Assembly (NCBI GenBank): GCA_024397875.1
Contig: CP073344.1
Coordinates: 186,001 to 250,000 of the forward strand
Direction of reading: 5' to 3'
Source of the DNA: Amphritea atlantica
Lineage (GTDB): Bacteria; Pseudomonadota; Gammaproteobacteria; Pseudomonadales; Balneatricaceae
DNA length: 64,000 nt
Made by a program: the position numbers and the translations under genes. How positions within the stretch are numbered: position 1 is the first letter of the stretch; each line of letters begins with the position of its first letter. Positions 24,501-39,500 of the stretch are shown here, in pieces. The notes below the pieces were generated by a model, which had not been told where the DNA came from, ran no database searches, and saw only the letters and a list, made by a program, of their open reading frames with translations.

Positions 24501-27500
24501 GAATGCCTGGTTTAGGCCTGGATGTTGATGCTTCCCTGATTGCTGAAATTGATTACCTGATGGGCTTAGGCATAGGGCTGGGCAATATGGCTCCGCTAGG
24601 CAGCGGACCTGATTTTGGTTTGTTCCTCAACACCTCAGGGATCAACGCTAAAGGTGAAGAGATCGCCCTGGATGTCGATGCTCGTCTGAAAAACGGTTCC
24701 ACCGCGCAGGGTACGCTGGGCTTCTTAAAGGTCGATGTGACTGACGAAACCGCAGGTAAGGTGCTGCAATACGATGGCGCAGGTAATCTCATCAATGACA
24801 AAGGGGCAGGCATCAGCGGCCACTTTGGTTTTGATATTAAAGACATCGGTGGAACAACCGGCACCGTTGCCGCTGATGGGCGTTTAGAGCTCGGCGAAAA
24901 AGTTGAGCTGGTCATCAATGCCAACGCTTACGCTGAGGCGAAGCTGTTTACCAAGGTTTCCACATCGGCGGCAGATGTGTTGCCGTCTATCGATACCACC
25001 ATCGTTTATTATCAGGATTTAGCCAGCGGCTCTCTCTCGACAAAGAGTGGTGCGAGCATTTCGTTTGGTGATCCGAACATTATTTTACAAAATGTACGCT
25101 TAGATGCAGGCTCAGTGTTTGAAAGCTTCCTGGGTGATACCTTCGATACTATTGGCAATATTATTCTGCCACTTAAGCCGGTTATTGATCTGCTTAACAC
25201 TGATATCGATATGGGCGTTGCCAAGCTTAAAATCCTCGACATTGCCTATCTTCGTTTGCCTGCCACAACGGTTGATACAGCGAAAAAAGTCATTGCTGCT
25301 CTGGCCGCCACTATCGACTTTTTAGAAAAGGCGAAAACGCTTAAGTCGGCTGGCTATATCGACTTTGGTGACTTTAATTTAACCGGTGGTTATGCAACCG
25401 ATACGTCATCAGCGGTTACCTCTAAGAACACAGCGGGCGCCAAATCAGAAGCTGATCGAAATGCCCAGTTGGGTACTCATGCATCAACCATTGCCGGTCC
25501 GTCACAGGACGGCGTAGAAGGCGGTGTATCCAGCGCGAATAAACCGACTAATAACCGGGCAACCTTTGGTAATCCTGTCGGACAGAAAAACTTCAGAATT
25601 CCGATTCTGGAAGATCCGGCCAGCCTGCTGCAGTTTATTACGGGCCGGGGTGAAGTCGATCTGTTCTGGTATGATCTGCCAGACCTGGATCTGTTCTTTG
25701 AATATCAGAAAACCTTCCCGGTCTATCCTGGTTTTAACGTTGGTTTCTTCGGTGAAATTGGTGCCAGTACCAACTTTGATTTTGGTTTTGATACGCGCGG
25801 CTTCCGTGAGTGGATGGAAACCGATTTTGACGTAGCTGAATCCTGGCGCCTGATTAATGGATTCTATCTGGACGATCACGGTCTGGAAAATACCGTTGAT
25901 GATAAAGCTGAAGTCACACTGCGCGCTGCGGTAGGTGTGATCGCCAGTCTGGGCCTTGGTGGCCTGGTTGAAGCGGGTGTGAAAGGCGGTATTGAAGCGA
26001 TTATTGGCTTCGATCTCAACGATATGGAAACCCGGTTCCTCGATGATTTGCCCGTCGGTGATGGCAAGCTCTACGGTTCAGAACTGATTGAGCGGATTAC
26101 CCATGGTCCGCAGTGTTTGTTTGATATGACGGGCTCACTGAACCTGTTCTTAGAAGCGTTCCTGTGGGTGGGTATTGATGCAGGTATCAGCAAGATAACC
26201 CTGTTTGAAGCACGCAACCGTTTCGTCAACGAGGTGTTGGCAACCTTTGAACTTGAATGTATTCACCACGCGCCGGATCACATCGCTTCCTGGGAAAATG
26301 ATGATCAGAGCAGCGGAAATCTGATATTAAGTTATGACAAGGGTGCGGATGCTGATGCGCATAGCTACACCGTTGATGTCATTACGCCGGATATTGATTT
26401 AACACTACAGAAATTGTCAGAAGAGGGTTATCTCGACACTGAGTATTACACCAAAGCGGAAGAAACCGCTTTGCGTGATCGTATACGCTTACTGAAGAGC
26501 AATAATCCTGATGAAGATATTATTGTCGTTAGTACCGGGCTGGTCGCCGAAGTTTATCTGGCTAAAAATGTAAGCACCTTAACGATTTCGGGTACTTCAC
26601 ATAATGATCGCTATAGTCTGAAACGCTTAAACGGTCGCGTTGATCACATCGAGGTTGATCTGGCTGGCGGTAGTGATTTCATTGAGATGATTGCGGATCC
26701 CGAGAACACTGAGTTCCTGACGGGGCTGTACGTTAGTGGCGGAGCGAACACCGGAACGTCACTGGTCGCAGGTATTGATGATGATGTGATCTCCATAGAT
26801 ACTGCTTATCTTGGCAGTGGTAATGCGAACGACACCTATCTCATTGAAACCGGTGATGGCAACGATCAGGTGGTGGTGAAGGGTGAAAACTTTAATTATG
26901 ACGGCCTGACTGTTCGTGGTAACGCGGGTGACGATATTATCTTTACCGGTGACGGTCATGATCGGGTATTTGGTGGCGAGGGTTTCGATACCATAGCGAC
27001 TTATGGCGGTGATGATTACGTTGAGGGTGGTGATGAGGATATTACCACTGATATCGCGACCTTTACCGACCCGGATGGCAATCTGCGGCTAACCCCAATC
27101 TACCAATTAGATGGCACGCCTTACGATTACTACAACAATCAGGGAATACCAACGGATGGTCCGGGTGGTGCTGCTTTAGTCATCACTAAAGACAATTCGT
27201 TGTTCAGAACTCAGTTTGGTGATTTCATCGACGGTGGTTTAGGCAGTAACACCATCAAAGGTGGTGCCGGCAATGATGAGATCTCAGTCGGTGGCGTAGA
27301 CGAAGAAGGCAATCCAATACTGGGTGGCGTGAATGATATAGAAGGTAATGCCGGCGACGATATCATCAATGCGGGTACCGGCTCGGTCGATGTTGATGCG
27401 GGTGCTGGTGATGATACCGTTGTCTGGAATTATGCACCGTTGGCGGATGGCGCCAATCTGCTAATGTTGGGTGGCGCAGGTACAGATACTTTCGATATAA

Positions 27501-30500
27501 AAGTCAATGACGACGCCAGTCATGTTGATCTGCGTAAGCTCAATGCCGCACTTTTCTTAGCCGATGGCGTAACAAAAGATACCCGGGCTAAATTAACCAT
27601 CGATTTCGCGCCTGATTATATTGTCATGGACGCTATCGAGTCTCTGAAACTCGATACGCAAAAAGAGAGTGACGATATCACTATCGGTGATTTGATGGAC
27701 ACTTCTCTGGTGAGTGTTGATATCACGTTAGGCCGGGATAAAGCCCGTGAATGGCAACCCGATCGTGATGTTGATGGTAATTATCAGGTCTATCCAGCTG
27801 ATTACTCCGCCTTCCTGGCGCAAACACCTAAGCTGGATGAAAATGGTGATGTGGTTAAGGATTCCAATGGCGACATCATTTATGAGCTGAAAGAACCTCA
27901 GAGCTATATCACGAATGTACGCCAGGGCGAGTACTTCTATCGTTATGATTTGCAGGAGGGTGGCAAGTATCTGACCACCTCTAATGGAGCACCGGTACTC
28001 GAGTCCATCGTTAATGTTGCCGACTATTTAGCCTCGTCACCGGAAAACAATCAGCAAGAACTGTGGTTGGCTGATGGACTGGATAACGTGACTCTGTTTT
28101 ACGGCTACGATGATACGAAAATCGATGATGGCCGAACAGCGGGTAACTCAGCAACGATTACTGCCGGTATGAGTGCGGCTGAGGTGCAGGCAGCGCTTGA
28201 GTCTATTACCGCTATTGGTGTGGGTAACGTCACTGTTACACCGGCTGCAGCGGCAACGCTGAGTACTCATGGTACTCAAGCTAATCCATGGGTAATTACC
28301 TTTGACGGCGCGACCACTGATCTGAACAGCAACTATCTGGTGCTGGCACATCAGTATTATGTGCAGAAACATAGCGGTCCGATGACTGAGCGCAGCGATA
28401 CCCGTACCCAGCAGTATCTGTATCATCTGGATGTGTTGGGGGCTGACTATCTGTCTAACCCGGATCACACACCCAATGTCACCACCATTACCGATACTAT
28501 GAGCGAGGTAGCTCGTAACGGTGCTCAGCTGTTGGCTTTTGACATACTGGATTATAACGAAGACGCGCCTGCCGAAGTGAATGGCATTGTTTGGTATAAC
28601 AATGAAGGTGTTGCGCTATCGTCATTGATGACAACCGCAGAAGTGCAGGCTGCACTTGAAAGCCTGACCGGTATTCCCGCCGGAAGTGTGGGAGTGAGTG
28701 GTCAGGGAACCACGAATAACCCCTGGTTGATTCGCTTCTCTGATAATCCGTCAGGGCCTGCAGCTGATGAAGCATCTAAAAGTGCGGATGGGAATTTCCA
28801 TACCCTTGAGTTTGTTACCGGTGGTAGCGCCCTCGGGGCCGGTATCGTTACCAGAACCACTGTGTTAGGTGATGACATCAATCTGCCGACTAATACCGAG
28901 CAGTCATTTACTCTTCCTGCAGGTAGTAAAATAACCTCTGTCAGTTACGGTGGCGGCACTGTGACCGTCGATGCTGATGGCACGCAAGCGTCCATAGAAC
29001 AAGCGTTGTTGGCGCATTTTGGAATTAACGATGTGGTGGTCACTGCCGGTGATGTCGCAGGCAGCTGGGTTGTCCAGTTATTGGATGCTATTACCGATAC
29101 CGATGGTAACTACAGCGTCCTGAACTTTGAATTAGTGGATAGCGCTGCTGCGGTCAGCACGTTAACGGCGACCTCTTCGACGGTGACCCAGCATGTGGTG
29201 TTCCCGGCGAGTGACCGTCAGGCGCTTACCCTTCCGGCGAATGCGTTTGCTGCTGAGTTCTCCTATAACGGTCAGGCGGTTGACGTTTCACTGGACCTGG
29301 CCGCGTATAGCTATGTGAATGGTTCCGGTCAGACCGTGCAGGTGTCACTGGCGCAGGCAACGGCTGCGGCCATAGAAGCGGCGCTTCTGAGCCACCCGGA
29401 TATCACCGCAGTGAAAGCCACCTGGGGTTCTGAGCCAGGCCAGTGGATCATTCAGTTGCTGGATGCCACAACGAATACCGATGATGACTTCTTTGATCTG
29501 AACCTGACCGTTGTAGAAACGATTGCTGATGCGCTGTCTGTATCGGCCACGAATACTACACTGCCTAACCCAGACTATGTTGATGGTGTTAGCGATCCTG
29601 CAGAGGCGGTGTTTACGTTTACCAATGGTGAACAGAGTATCAACTTTAATACCGATACGGCGATGGTTTGGTACGGTACTGAAAAAGTGCTGCTGAACAG
29701 CACGATGAGCGAGGCCGATATTCTGGCCGCGTTTAATACCATCGATGCGTTGAGAGCTTCTGTTGTTGAGGTCGTTATCAGTGGCACTGGCGACTGGACT
29801 ATCAACTTTTCTCCGCTGGATACGGCTGATACTTCCTATGAAGTGATGAAGTTGGCTGAAATTTCTGAGGTTTCTGTTGCTGATCAGCAGGTTATTGAAT
29901 CTCAGGTGATGGTCAACAACGGGCGGGTACAGAATTTAACGCTGGCCGCGGGGCCTGTGTCGCTCTGGTATGGTGATAAAGCAATTGATATCAGTACATT
30001 GAGCGCAGCATCGATAGAAGCAACCCTCGAAAAATTTGATGCTATTGATGATGTGTATGTCACCGGGACGGGCTCTGCTGCTGATCCGTGGCAGATCACT
30101 TTCTTGCAGGCCGAGCAAACAGAAGAGGGTGATTATCTGCAGTTGCGCTCAGAGCAATACACGCTGAACGGCAACGTCGTGCAGGCTTCTACAGCGTTCT
30201 CGCGCGACCTGAGTCATGGGGTCGTTGCCACGCAAGCCTTGTATCTGGAAGACTGGCAGGATCATGCTTACTTCTCTTACAACGGCGAATCGGTAGTCTT
30301 ACAGCGTGATATGAGCGCGCTTGAAGTGGAACTTTATCTTGAAACGCTGGATACCATCACCGATGTCTGGGTAGGTGGTACGGGTATTGAAAATGATCCA
30401 TGGACTGTTGCCATTCTTGACGCGGATCTTAACAACGATGCTCCTTATGTGATGGACCGCTTCATCAACATCCAGAATATGGAAGTGAAAGCGGATGTTA

Positions 30501-33500
30501 ATACGTCAGATAACAAACAGCAGCAATACATTAACAAAGCGGATGTTGTGACAGGAACCTACTTGTATTACGGCGATCTCAGCATTCAGCTAGGCACCGC
30601 TGATCTGACCGAGAGTGGTTTGCAAACGGCTTTGCTTAATGGGGGTATAGGCGGCCCTAATGTGTCTGTTCATGAGGAAGGAAACGTATTCAGAATCGCT
30701 TTTGACACTCAGGCCAGCCAGGCGATTGTGGTCAACCCTGCGGGTGCAGGTTCTCTGGAGAGTTTAGCTGTCGGGCTGGATATTAACGTTAACATGACGC
30801 TGCCGTTGGGTGTCAACAGCACAACGTTCAGCCACCCGGATTACGCTTCGATTACGGTTGACTTAACCGCCTTGAATGCGGCTAAGATTGTTGCCGATGA
30901 AGCCGCAGATGCGGCAGCACTTTCTCCCAGCGATGTGGCTCTGGAGAATGCCGCTATTGCCGCTGCTACGGCCGCGAGTAATGCTGCCCTTGCCGTTGTT
31001 ACTGAACTGCAAACAAAGTTCGCCGCCTGGAACGCTGTTGACTCACTGGGTAATGCGACTCTGGTAACGGTCGATGGTGATGGTTTAAGCCGTAATACGA
31101 CCTTTACGATTGCTTTAGCCGGATTCTCATCTCAGGTACCGATCATCCAGACCTATGATTTCAGTGGCGCTGGCGTACAGGCGCTGATTGATAATATTTC
31201 CTCCAGCTATCAGGTCATTGAGCGGGTAGACGCTGCCGGTAACTGGCATATCGAGCTTGATGGCGCAGGTGATTATGCGGTGTTGCCGCTTAATTCACCG
31301 ACGGGCACAGCGGAAGGGTACTTGTCATCGTTCCAGACCATTGAACAAAATGTGCCGCGCATGATTGAAAAGCCTACCTGGTCCATTCCTGACGGCGGCG
31401 GTGAAGCGGTATTGGATGGCGGTACCGATTGGTTTGAAGACCCTACCTACAATACTGATAACGCCAACGATAGCGTGTTAATTGAAGGGGGTGACGATGC
31501 CAGTATTCAGGATTACTTTACCGTAGGTCACGAGCTGCGGGAGACCGGTCTGGTTGATGAGAACCTTGATCCTATCTTCTCGAAAGATACCGAAACGGTA
31601 CAGGTTGTCCATCGACGTGTTGATTTCGCTGAAGCCGATAACTTAAGCGAACGTCAGGTGACGATCGTTATTCGTGGTATTGATCGCAAACCGAACGAGT
31701 CGGATGTCACCGATAAATTCGACACCATTAATATCAATGCTCTGGGCGGGGATGATTTCATCGTTGCGGGCTTCAGCCCGAATGAAGAACCTATTCTGGG
31801 CAACACCATTAATTCTGATGCGGTGATACTGTCACGGGCTGTGGATAACCTGGGCCTTAGCGGTGGTGATGGTGACGATCGTCTGATTGGTAGTAACTAC
31901 AACGACCGAATCAACGGTGGTGAGGGTAATGATGTTATTACCGGTGGTCGTGGTACCGATATATTCGAAGATATCGATGTCGATAATAATGATATCGATA
32001 CGTTGATAGAACAGCGTGATTTGAACTTCAGCTTGTCGGATGATTCATTCAAGGTGACAGGCCAGCAGCAATCACTGCTGGATCCTACAAAAGATGTCGC
32101 CATTAATGAAGATGAGACAACGGTTGGGGTGTTTGAGCAGTTTGAAATATACGGTGGCGCAAGCGGCAATGACTATGGCGTGAGAGATTTCACCAAAGGC
32201 GCTTTTTTTGACGGCGGCTTCGGTTCTGATAACTACGTGATGACCCTTAGTGGCAATGTTGATGATCAGTCCAATATCCATATTCTGGATAGTGGCACCG
32301 GCGCGACAGAGAGCGATGTGCTGGAAATTTGGGGTGCTGATGATGCAGATGATCTGCTTCATCTGGATGTCGATACTCAGTATCAGCTGTTAGAAAGGCA
32401 GAGAAATTCAGTCACCAATGCGTTAAGTGACTTTGTTCTGAGCTACTACGATATCAACATCAATGTATCTGCATCTGATAACGCCGGTGATATAGAGTCC
32501 AAACTGGCAGGTGCTGGTATCGTCGCCCGGGTCGCTTCTGTGGGTGGCGATGCGTTGATGATTGAACTGGTTGATGCCCCTCTAACCTCTGAAGATAAAT
32601 TCATGCGCTTTGAGGTTGATGATGCGACGGCGGCTTCGGTCTCTGTTATTCGCTCCTTTGTGGAGCGTCTGGCTGAAGATGGTACCGGTGCGGCGTTACT
32701 GGCGGGCAAGCCTGATATCGACGCGATGTTTGAGCGTAAAGATAACGAGATTCAGGTCTTCAGTATATTGCCTGATCAGACTGGCAGTTATACCTTAAGT
32801 TACGATGGTGTATCTACCAGCCTATTAAACAGTACCGATGATGCGGCCACTATTAAAGCGGCGCTATTAGCGCTGACGGATCCGCTGACCGGTGAGAAGA
32901 AAATCACCGATGTTAACGTCAAGGGAACAGGAACTAACCGCGACCCCTGGTATGTAACCTTCATAGATGCGACTCAGGATGTTCAGGGTAACTTCCATCT
33001 ATTACAGTCAAGTAACGCTGCACTGACCAATAAGCCGGTTGATATTGCCGATGCGATTGCCAGTACCACGCCATCAATCTCAATGGCAGATCCTGAGTTC
33101 TATCAACGGGTTTATTACAACGAAGGCCTTGGCACTGTGTCTGTTCATGGTGGTGGTGGCAACGATACCTTCGTTGTCGATGGCAGCATGGCTTCACTGA
33201 ATGTCTCCGGTGATGCCGGTGATGATAACTTCCTGATCGGACGTGTTATCGAAACCCACTTCGTGGATGATGGCCATGGTGAGCTGATCGAAGTGGTCAA
33301 AGGTCGCAACGGTATTACCGACGGTGTAAATAATAATAGTTTCTTCTATGGCGGAATCGGTGACGACTATTTTGAGGTCAACCATAACATTGGCCAGTTG
33401 TCCTTATATGGTGAGGCGGATGACGATACCTTCTTCCTGAAATCTCACTTACAAAGTGGAATAGCGTCTACCAGTGCCGCCAGTGATACCGGCGGTGGCG

Positions 33501-36500
33501 GTATTGTCGCCGGGGCTGGCGATGAGAATAATCTCACCGCTGAAGATGAAAAAGACACCATGATCAACTACGTGCAAAATAATCGCGTATCTATTTTTGG
33601 TGGCTCAGGTTTCGATACGCTGATTCTGTCAGGCACCCGTCTTGGTGATGAGTTCAATATATTCACCGATGAAAATGATAAACAGTACATTTACGGTGCG
33701 GGCCTTAAAGTTGAAGGTGTTAAGGGTATCGAACGTCTGGCGTTACTGACTGGCGCAGGTGAGGATGTCATTAACCTGTACGGGCTGAATACCGATATAA
33801 CCCTGTTGCTGAGTCTGGGGTCTGGCAATGACCATATCAATTACGGTGGTGCCGGTGGAACCTTTAACGTTACTTATCCGGAATCCAATGCCACCTATAC
33901 CGTCGAGCAGAATGTGCTTGATGACGCGTTGGTTTCGCAAACGATCACTGATAATAAGGTTGTCTTCACCAAACGTGATAACAGCTTCGATGCCGCCGCC
34001 TGGGAAGCCTTTTTCCAGAAATGGGTGCAGGCAGATGCCAACCCGGTTATTGATGAGGCCCACTGGCGTCTGTTTGAGGCTAACTTGACGGTTGCCTTAA
34101 AACTCTTCGCTCAGGGCGTTGAACGGGCACGTAACAACCCGGTCAATGGTGTCAGCCTGTCCAGTCTCGAAAGGAAAAACTACGGCAACTGGACGTTCAA
34201 TGTTCGCCAGGACAATACCGCCGCAGTTGATGCTTACGTTCAAAACACCGACTTGCTGGAACAGGCGCTGAATTTCTCTGGCCAGGAGTGGGGACAAAAC
34301 TTCCCTGATGGCGACTGGGAGAATTACTTCGCTACATACGCGCCGATAGAAGAGGTAAAAGTTACTGAACTGGGGCACGCTATCGCGCCAGAGTTGCCCG
34401 ATGAGATCGATTTTGATCTGTTTGATCGTCTGGCTGATACGGGATCCATCAAAGCGGGTAATATAGCGCTGGACGATGTTTTCTTCGGAACCTACTTAAA
34501 CTGGGTAATAGGTCAGACAGTCACCGGCAGTATTATTCAGAGTGATGGGGTTCGCCTGGGCTCATCTAATAGCGCCACTGAAATTGATAATTGGGGCTAC
34601 GATCCGGATCTGTTTCTGACGGATGTCTACGTGCGCAATGTGCCGGTTTATCATCAGGCCAGTTACTGGTTCTTTGGCACACACCATTACACCTATACCA
34701 CTCCCTGGGAGGGCGTGACCGGTGTAGGCGATGAAAAGTATGCTTCATATGACCGCGTTGGTGTCGCCGGATCAACACCCGGTAAAGATATGTTCTGGGA
34801 TATGATATCGCTGTTTTACGATGTTGAGGCTAAGAAGGAAAGCGATACCACCATTAATGTTGTGCAGAACTATAGTGCTGAAGAAATCACCGGTACGGCG
34901 GCGTATAAATTTGACAATCTGCCTGAGCGTAGTGTGCTGAAAGTACTGCCCGAGAACTACGATATGGCGCGTATTGCCGGCTTAGTGCGTGTCGTGGGCG
35001 GAGCGGATACCGATACGGTGACCGTGAATGCCAGAGATACTTCAGGTCTGGACATTACTTTAGAGAAACAACAATTAGAAACGGTGGATTTTGACTTTAA
35101 TCTCACCAAATTAGCTGAGCTGACCGACGGTACCGGCTTTACTCCGGATGACCTGAAGAGCGCTTTAGTCCGCGCGCATAAAGATACTCAGGTAGGCCTT
35201 CTCGATGACCTGCTGAACGGAGATGTCGCTGAGGCCAGCATTACCTTGTCGAAAGACCTTCTGGTGGAGGAGTTCACAGCACTTCAATACCTCAATCCAT
35301 TACAAACCGCAGTAACGGCATTGGCAAATTCAAACCCTGTTGTGTCGGATACGACCTTCATCGATCGCTTAGATGGTTTTGTTAAACGCGGTTTGCAGTT
35401 GATGGGCGAGAACCTTATCAGCACCTATGATTTCTCTCTCGATGTATTGGATGCTCTGCTGATTGATCCCATGCTGGATGAAATACCTTCTTCTGGCCTC
35501 AAGACGGATGTGATTGCCCGTCTTGAAGATTTGAGAAGCTATCTGGATCTGTCCGGCGTACGTGCGCAGCTTAAAGACGGTAGTTTACCCGACGGCAGAG
35601 TGTACGACATCGCATCTGATTCCGCCCTCAGGGTGTATAAGCAGACTCAGCTGGATACATCGATTCGTTCTACGAGCTATGAATACTCGCAGAACATCTG
35701 GGATGACGCTACCTGGGATGCGGCGTATGACTGGAATGCGTCTCTGGGCGACTATGTGGGTCGTTTAGACCCTAATGCTGATGATGTTCAGGCACTCACC
35801 CGTAATGATAATGGCTGGGGCGATGGCCCGCAGGCTGACAGTACGGCGGGTAAAACCAACTACAACGTTGTGCGTGAGATTGATACCCGTGAAATTCTGG
35901 CGATCAATTACACCGTGGGTGATACCTCTGGAGTACAGGGTGTTAATTGGGTCAGCGGTACTGTTGGTAATAGCAGCGATACACGGGGTAAGGAGATTCT
36001 TCTCAATAATATGTATTCAGAGATCATCGATAATCTGGATCACTCCTATTACAGCTACGCTTACTATGGTGTCGGTGCCAATCACGAAGTTATTCTGGAA
36101 GCGGTCGCGCTGCGTCGCTTTAATCAGGACAGTGGGGCCAATGATGTCGCAGCCAGTAATACCTTAGATGACGGTGTTTATCTGACGGCTGATAACTGGA
36201 AAGCTTACGCCGTTGCGGTGGGTCAGAGTGCCATAGGTGATCTTGAGTTCAATGATGCCAATGTCACCCTGTTAATTGAAACCCTGGATGGTGGCCAGGC
36301 GCTGCGCACCGACGTGGAAGCGCCGTTGCTGGATGGCTTAATTATTACCCGTGAGATCGATGGCAAGGCCGTGGATCATGAGATCAATATCAACGGTGTG
36401 CAGGATGATTATGGCTTCTATTTAGCTGAGTCGGTTGAAATTATCACGACGATCAACGAAACGCTGGTCGTCACCGATGAGTTCGTGACCAGTAAAGGCG

Positions 36501-39500
36501 CGGTTGAGAGCGTTGTATCTTTCGATACGCTGCAAGGCTTAGGGCAGTATGCTGTGCGTATGGTTGGCGTTGAAAACGTCGTCCTCAATCTGAATGCCGA
36601 CGACGCCAATGACAACACACAGGCTGTTGTTGATAACGTTGCGATCGAAAGCCTGCACCACGCAACCGATATTACGGTTAACACCGGGGCCGGTGGCGAC
36701 AAACTCTTTGTGTCAGCGGCCGGTGCTTCGAACATTCAGTTAAATACGGGGGAAGGTAATGACTTCATCACCCTGTCTGATACCGGAGCATACGCTGAAG
36801 TTAATGCGGGGGCTGACGATGACACGATTCGGGTCAACTACAATGCCAGTGATTTGCAAACGAACCTTGATGGAATAGGTGGCGAACTGGTATTGCGGGG
36901 TGAAGGTGGCTCTGATTGGTACTACATTGGTCTGGCCACTGAAGGTGAGTCAGAGATCACCATCGATGACGATGCCAGCGATACTGGCTTTGACCGGGTT
37001 GCGATTCAGGGAACTGATCAGGCGGATAGCTTCCTGTTCCGCCCGGATGCTATTTTCGCTTTGCAGGTGGATGAAGAGGGTAATCCAATTGTTGGGGCAC
37101 CCGTTCAGCGCGTTAATTATAACATCGATACTAACGACGAAATTAACGTCTATGGTCGTGCCGGGAATGACAGTTTCACCTTTGATGACACCAGCGCGAA
37201 GATGTCAGTTTATGGTGGTGCCGGTGACGATACTTTCCAGGTAGGGCAGGTATTTAATTCAGCCAGAAACAATGTTGAATCGGGTCTGAAGCCTGAGGAC
37301 TATTTTGATACGACCCTTGTGACCCAGGGTTATATCAGTAACGGTATCAGCTACGATGCGTCGCTTAACGGTGGCATTGGTGAGGATAGTTTTGTTGTCT
37401 ACCGCAACGTTGCGTCTGTTGATCTGAACGGTGATGAAGATAACGATACCTTCCTGATTCGCAGTTTCGTTCTGGTAGATCCTGAAGATGAAAACGCCCC
37501 GGTTACCAACATCAATGGTGGTCAGGGGGCTGACTTCATCAACTACGCGATGAATGCGCCGGTGAATATTCGGGGTGGTGATGGTCTGGATACCGTTACG
37601 ATTCTGGGTACTGAGTTCGGTGATGATTATGTGATAACCGAAAACGGTGTTTATGGTGCCGGTCGCTTTATTGGCTTTGAAGGGGTAGAGCGATTAATTA
37701 TTAATGGTATGGAAGGTAACGATAACTTCTATATTTACAGTACCAGTGAAAATCTGGACCTGAACCTGATCGGTGGCCTGGGCAGCGATACCTTTAATAC
37801 AACCGGTGGAAATGACGGTAATGCTGTGACCGTTGTTGCTGATGATCTTCAGGGGCACAGTGGTCTGTTGGAACATACCTTAACTACCAATGACAGTCGC
37901 TTCCTGGCGTTAACTAATACCATCTCTGCCGATGTGATGGACGATGATGAAGCGGGTGTTATTGTCCGCCCTGTCGGTTCATCAATCCGTACATTTGAGA
38001 AAGCCGCGGGTGTTGTTTTAGCCGATAGGAACAAAACCAATAATACCTATGAAGTGGTTTTGACCCGTGCACCGCAGGATGTTGTGCGGGTAACCGCGAG
38101 CGCAGTTCTGGCAACTGAGCTGGAATTGAAGCAGGGCGGTAAAGGTGTCGCTCTGAATGGCAGCGAAGACTCCACAACACTTATGTTCGATCGGACTAAC
38201 TGGTTTATTCCTCAGCTGGTGACAGTCACGGCTCCTGACGATGATCTGGCTGAAGGTGTTCGCAATGTTGTTATTCGCCATGCGGTTCAGGAGGGTGATA
38301 CCGATCAGGATGGCGATGGGTATGATCGTATTCTGGTGGGTCAGATTTCAGCAGAAGTCGTAGATGATGATCTGACGTCACATAAAGTGATTGATAATAA
38401 TCCTGATGTGGCCGTGACCCTGATGAGCAATAATCGCTACCAGGTAGCGTTATCTCAGGCGCCAACGGCGGATGTCACAATTGAAATTGATACGCCAGAT
38501 TCCATGGCGACGGATAAAACCGTTTTAACCTTTACCGCAGCAAACTGGGGGCCTCAGGTGGTCTCTTACAGTGACGCTAATGGCGGTGAGTCAGATGGTT
38601 TAATCTCCCACACAATAATCACTAATGACGCGTTCTATAGTGGTCAGGTCATGGGCAACATTGATGTACGCTCAGTATCTCCAACCGTTCTGATTGCTAA
38701 GAGTAGCAGTGAGCCGCTCGTCGCTGAAGCAGTGGCGTCTCTGCGTAGTGATAGCTATGAGTTGATGCTAAGTCATCAGCCATCGGCTAACGTGACCATC
38801 ACAATAGAGAGTGACGGACAGTTATCAACCGGTGGTGTCACTCAGCTGATTTTCACTCCGCAGGATTGGTTTAAGGCTCAAACAGTTACCTTTACTGCCA
38901 TAGATGATTCAGTCACTGAAGGAATTCATTATGGTCGCTTAAGCCATATCGTAAGCAGTACTGACCCATACTACAACGGTCTGGCTATGGGTGTGATTGA
39001 TGTCACCATCGCGGATGACGAATCACCCTCCCTGTTGATTCTTCAGGATAATGGCCGTGCGCAAGTCACTGAAACGGGGGCTGAGGCGGTGCTGGGCGAA
39101 GGCATGGTACTGGCAAACAGTACTGGCAGCTCGGTTGACGCGAGCTTTGGCCTGGCGGAAGTGGAAGAGCTGCAAGGCAATGACTCCTTCAAGACGGCTC
39201 AGGATCTGAGTGCCGCGCGCTGGACAACTGCGACAGACCCTACTATCGCAAATTCTAAAGCCGCACCGCATATTACTGTTAATGGCCGTGGCGATGGCAC
39301 GAGAGATTACTTTAAGTTCACCGTGACTCAACCGATGATTGATGCGGCAGGCCTTGCCGGGATTGATTTCTGGGCGGATGTGGATTCGGATTATGCTTAT
39401 GGGGACAGTGTTTACTGGCAGAGCAAAACCAACTTGTTGAAACTGGATCAGGGGCAAACGTCGGTTCTGCCCGCGACCTATTACAATAACAGCTACATTA

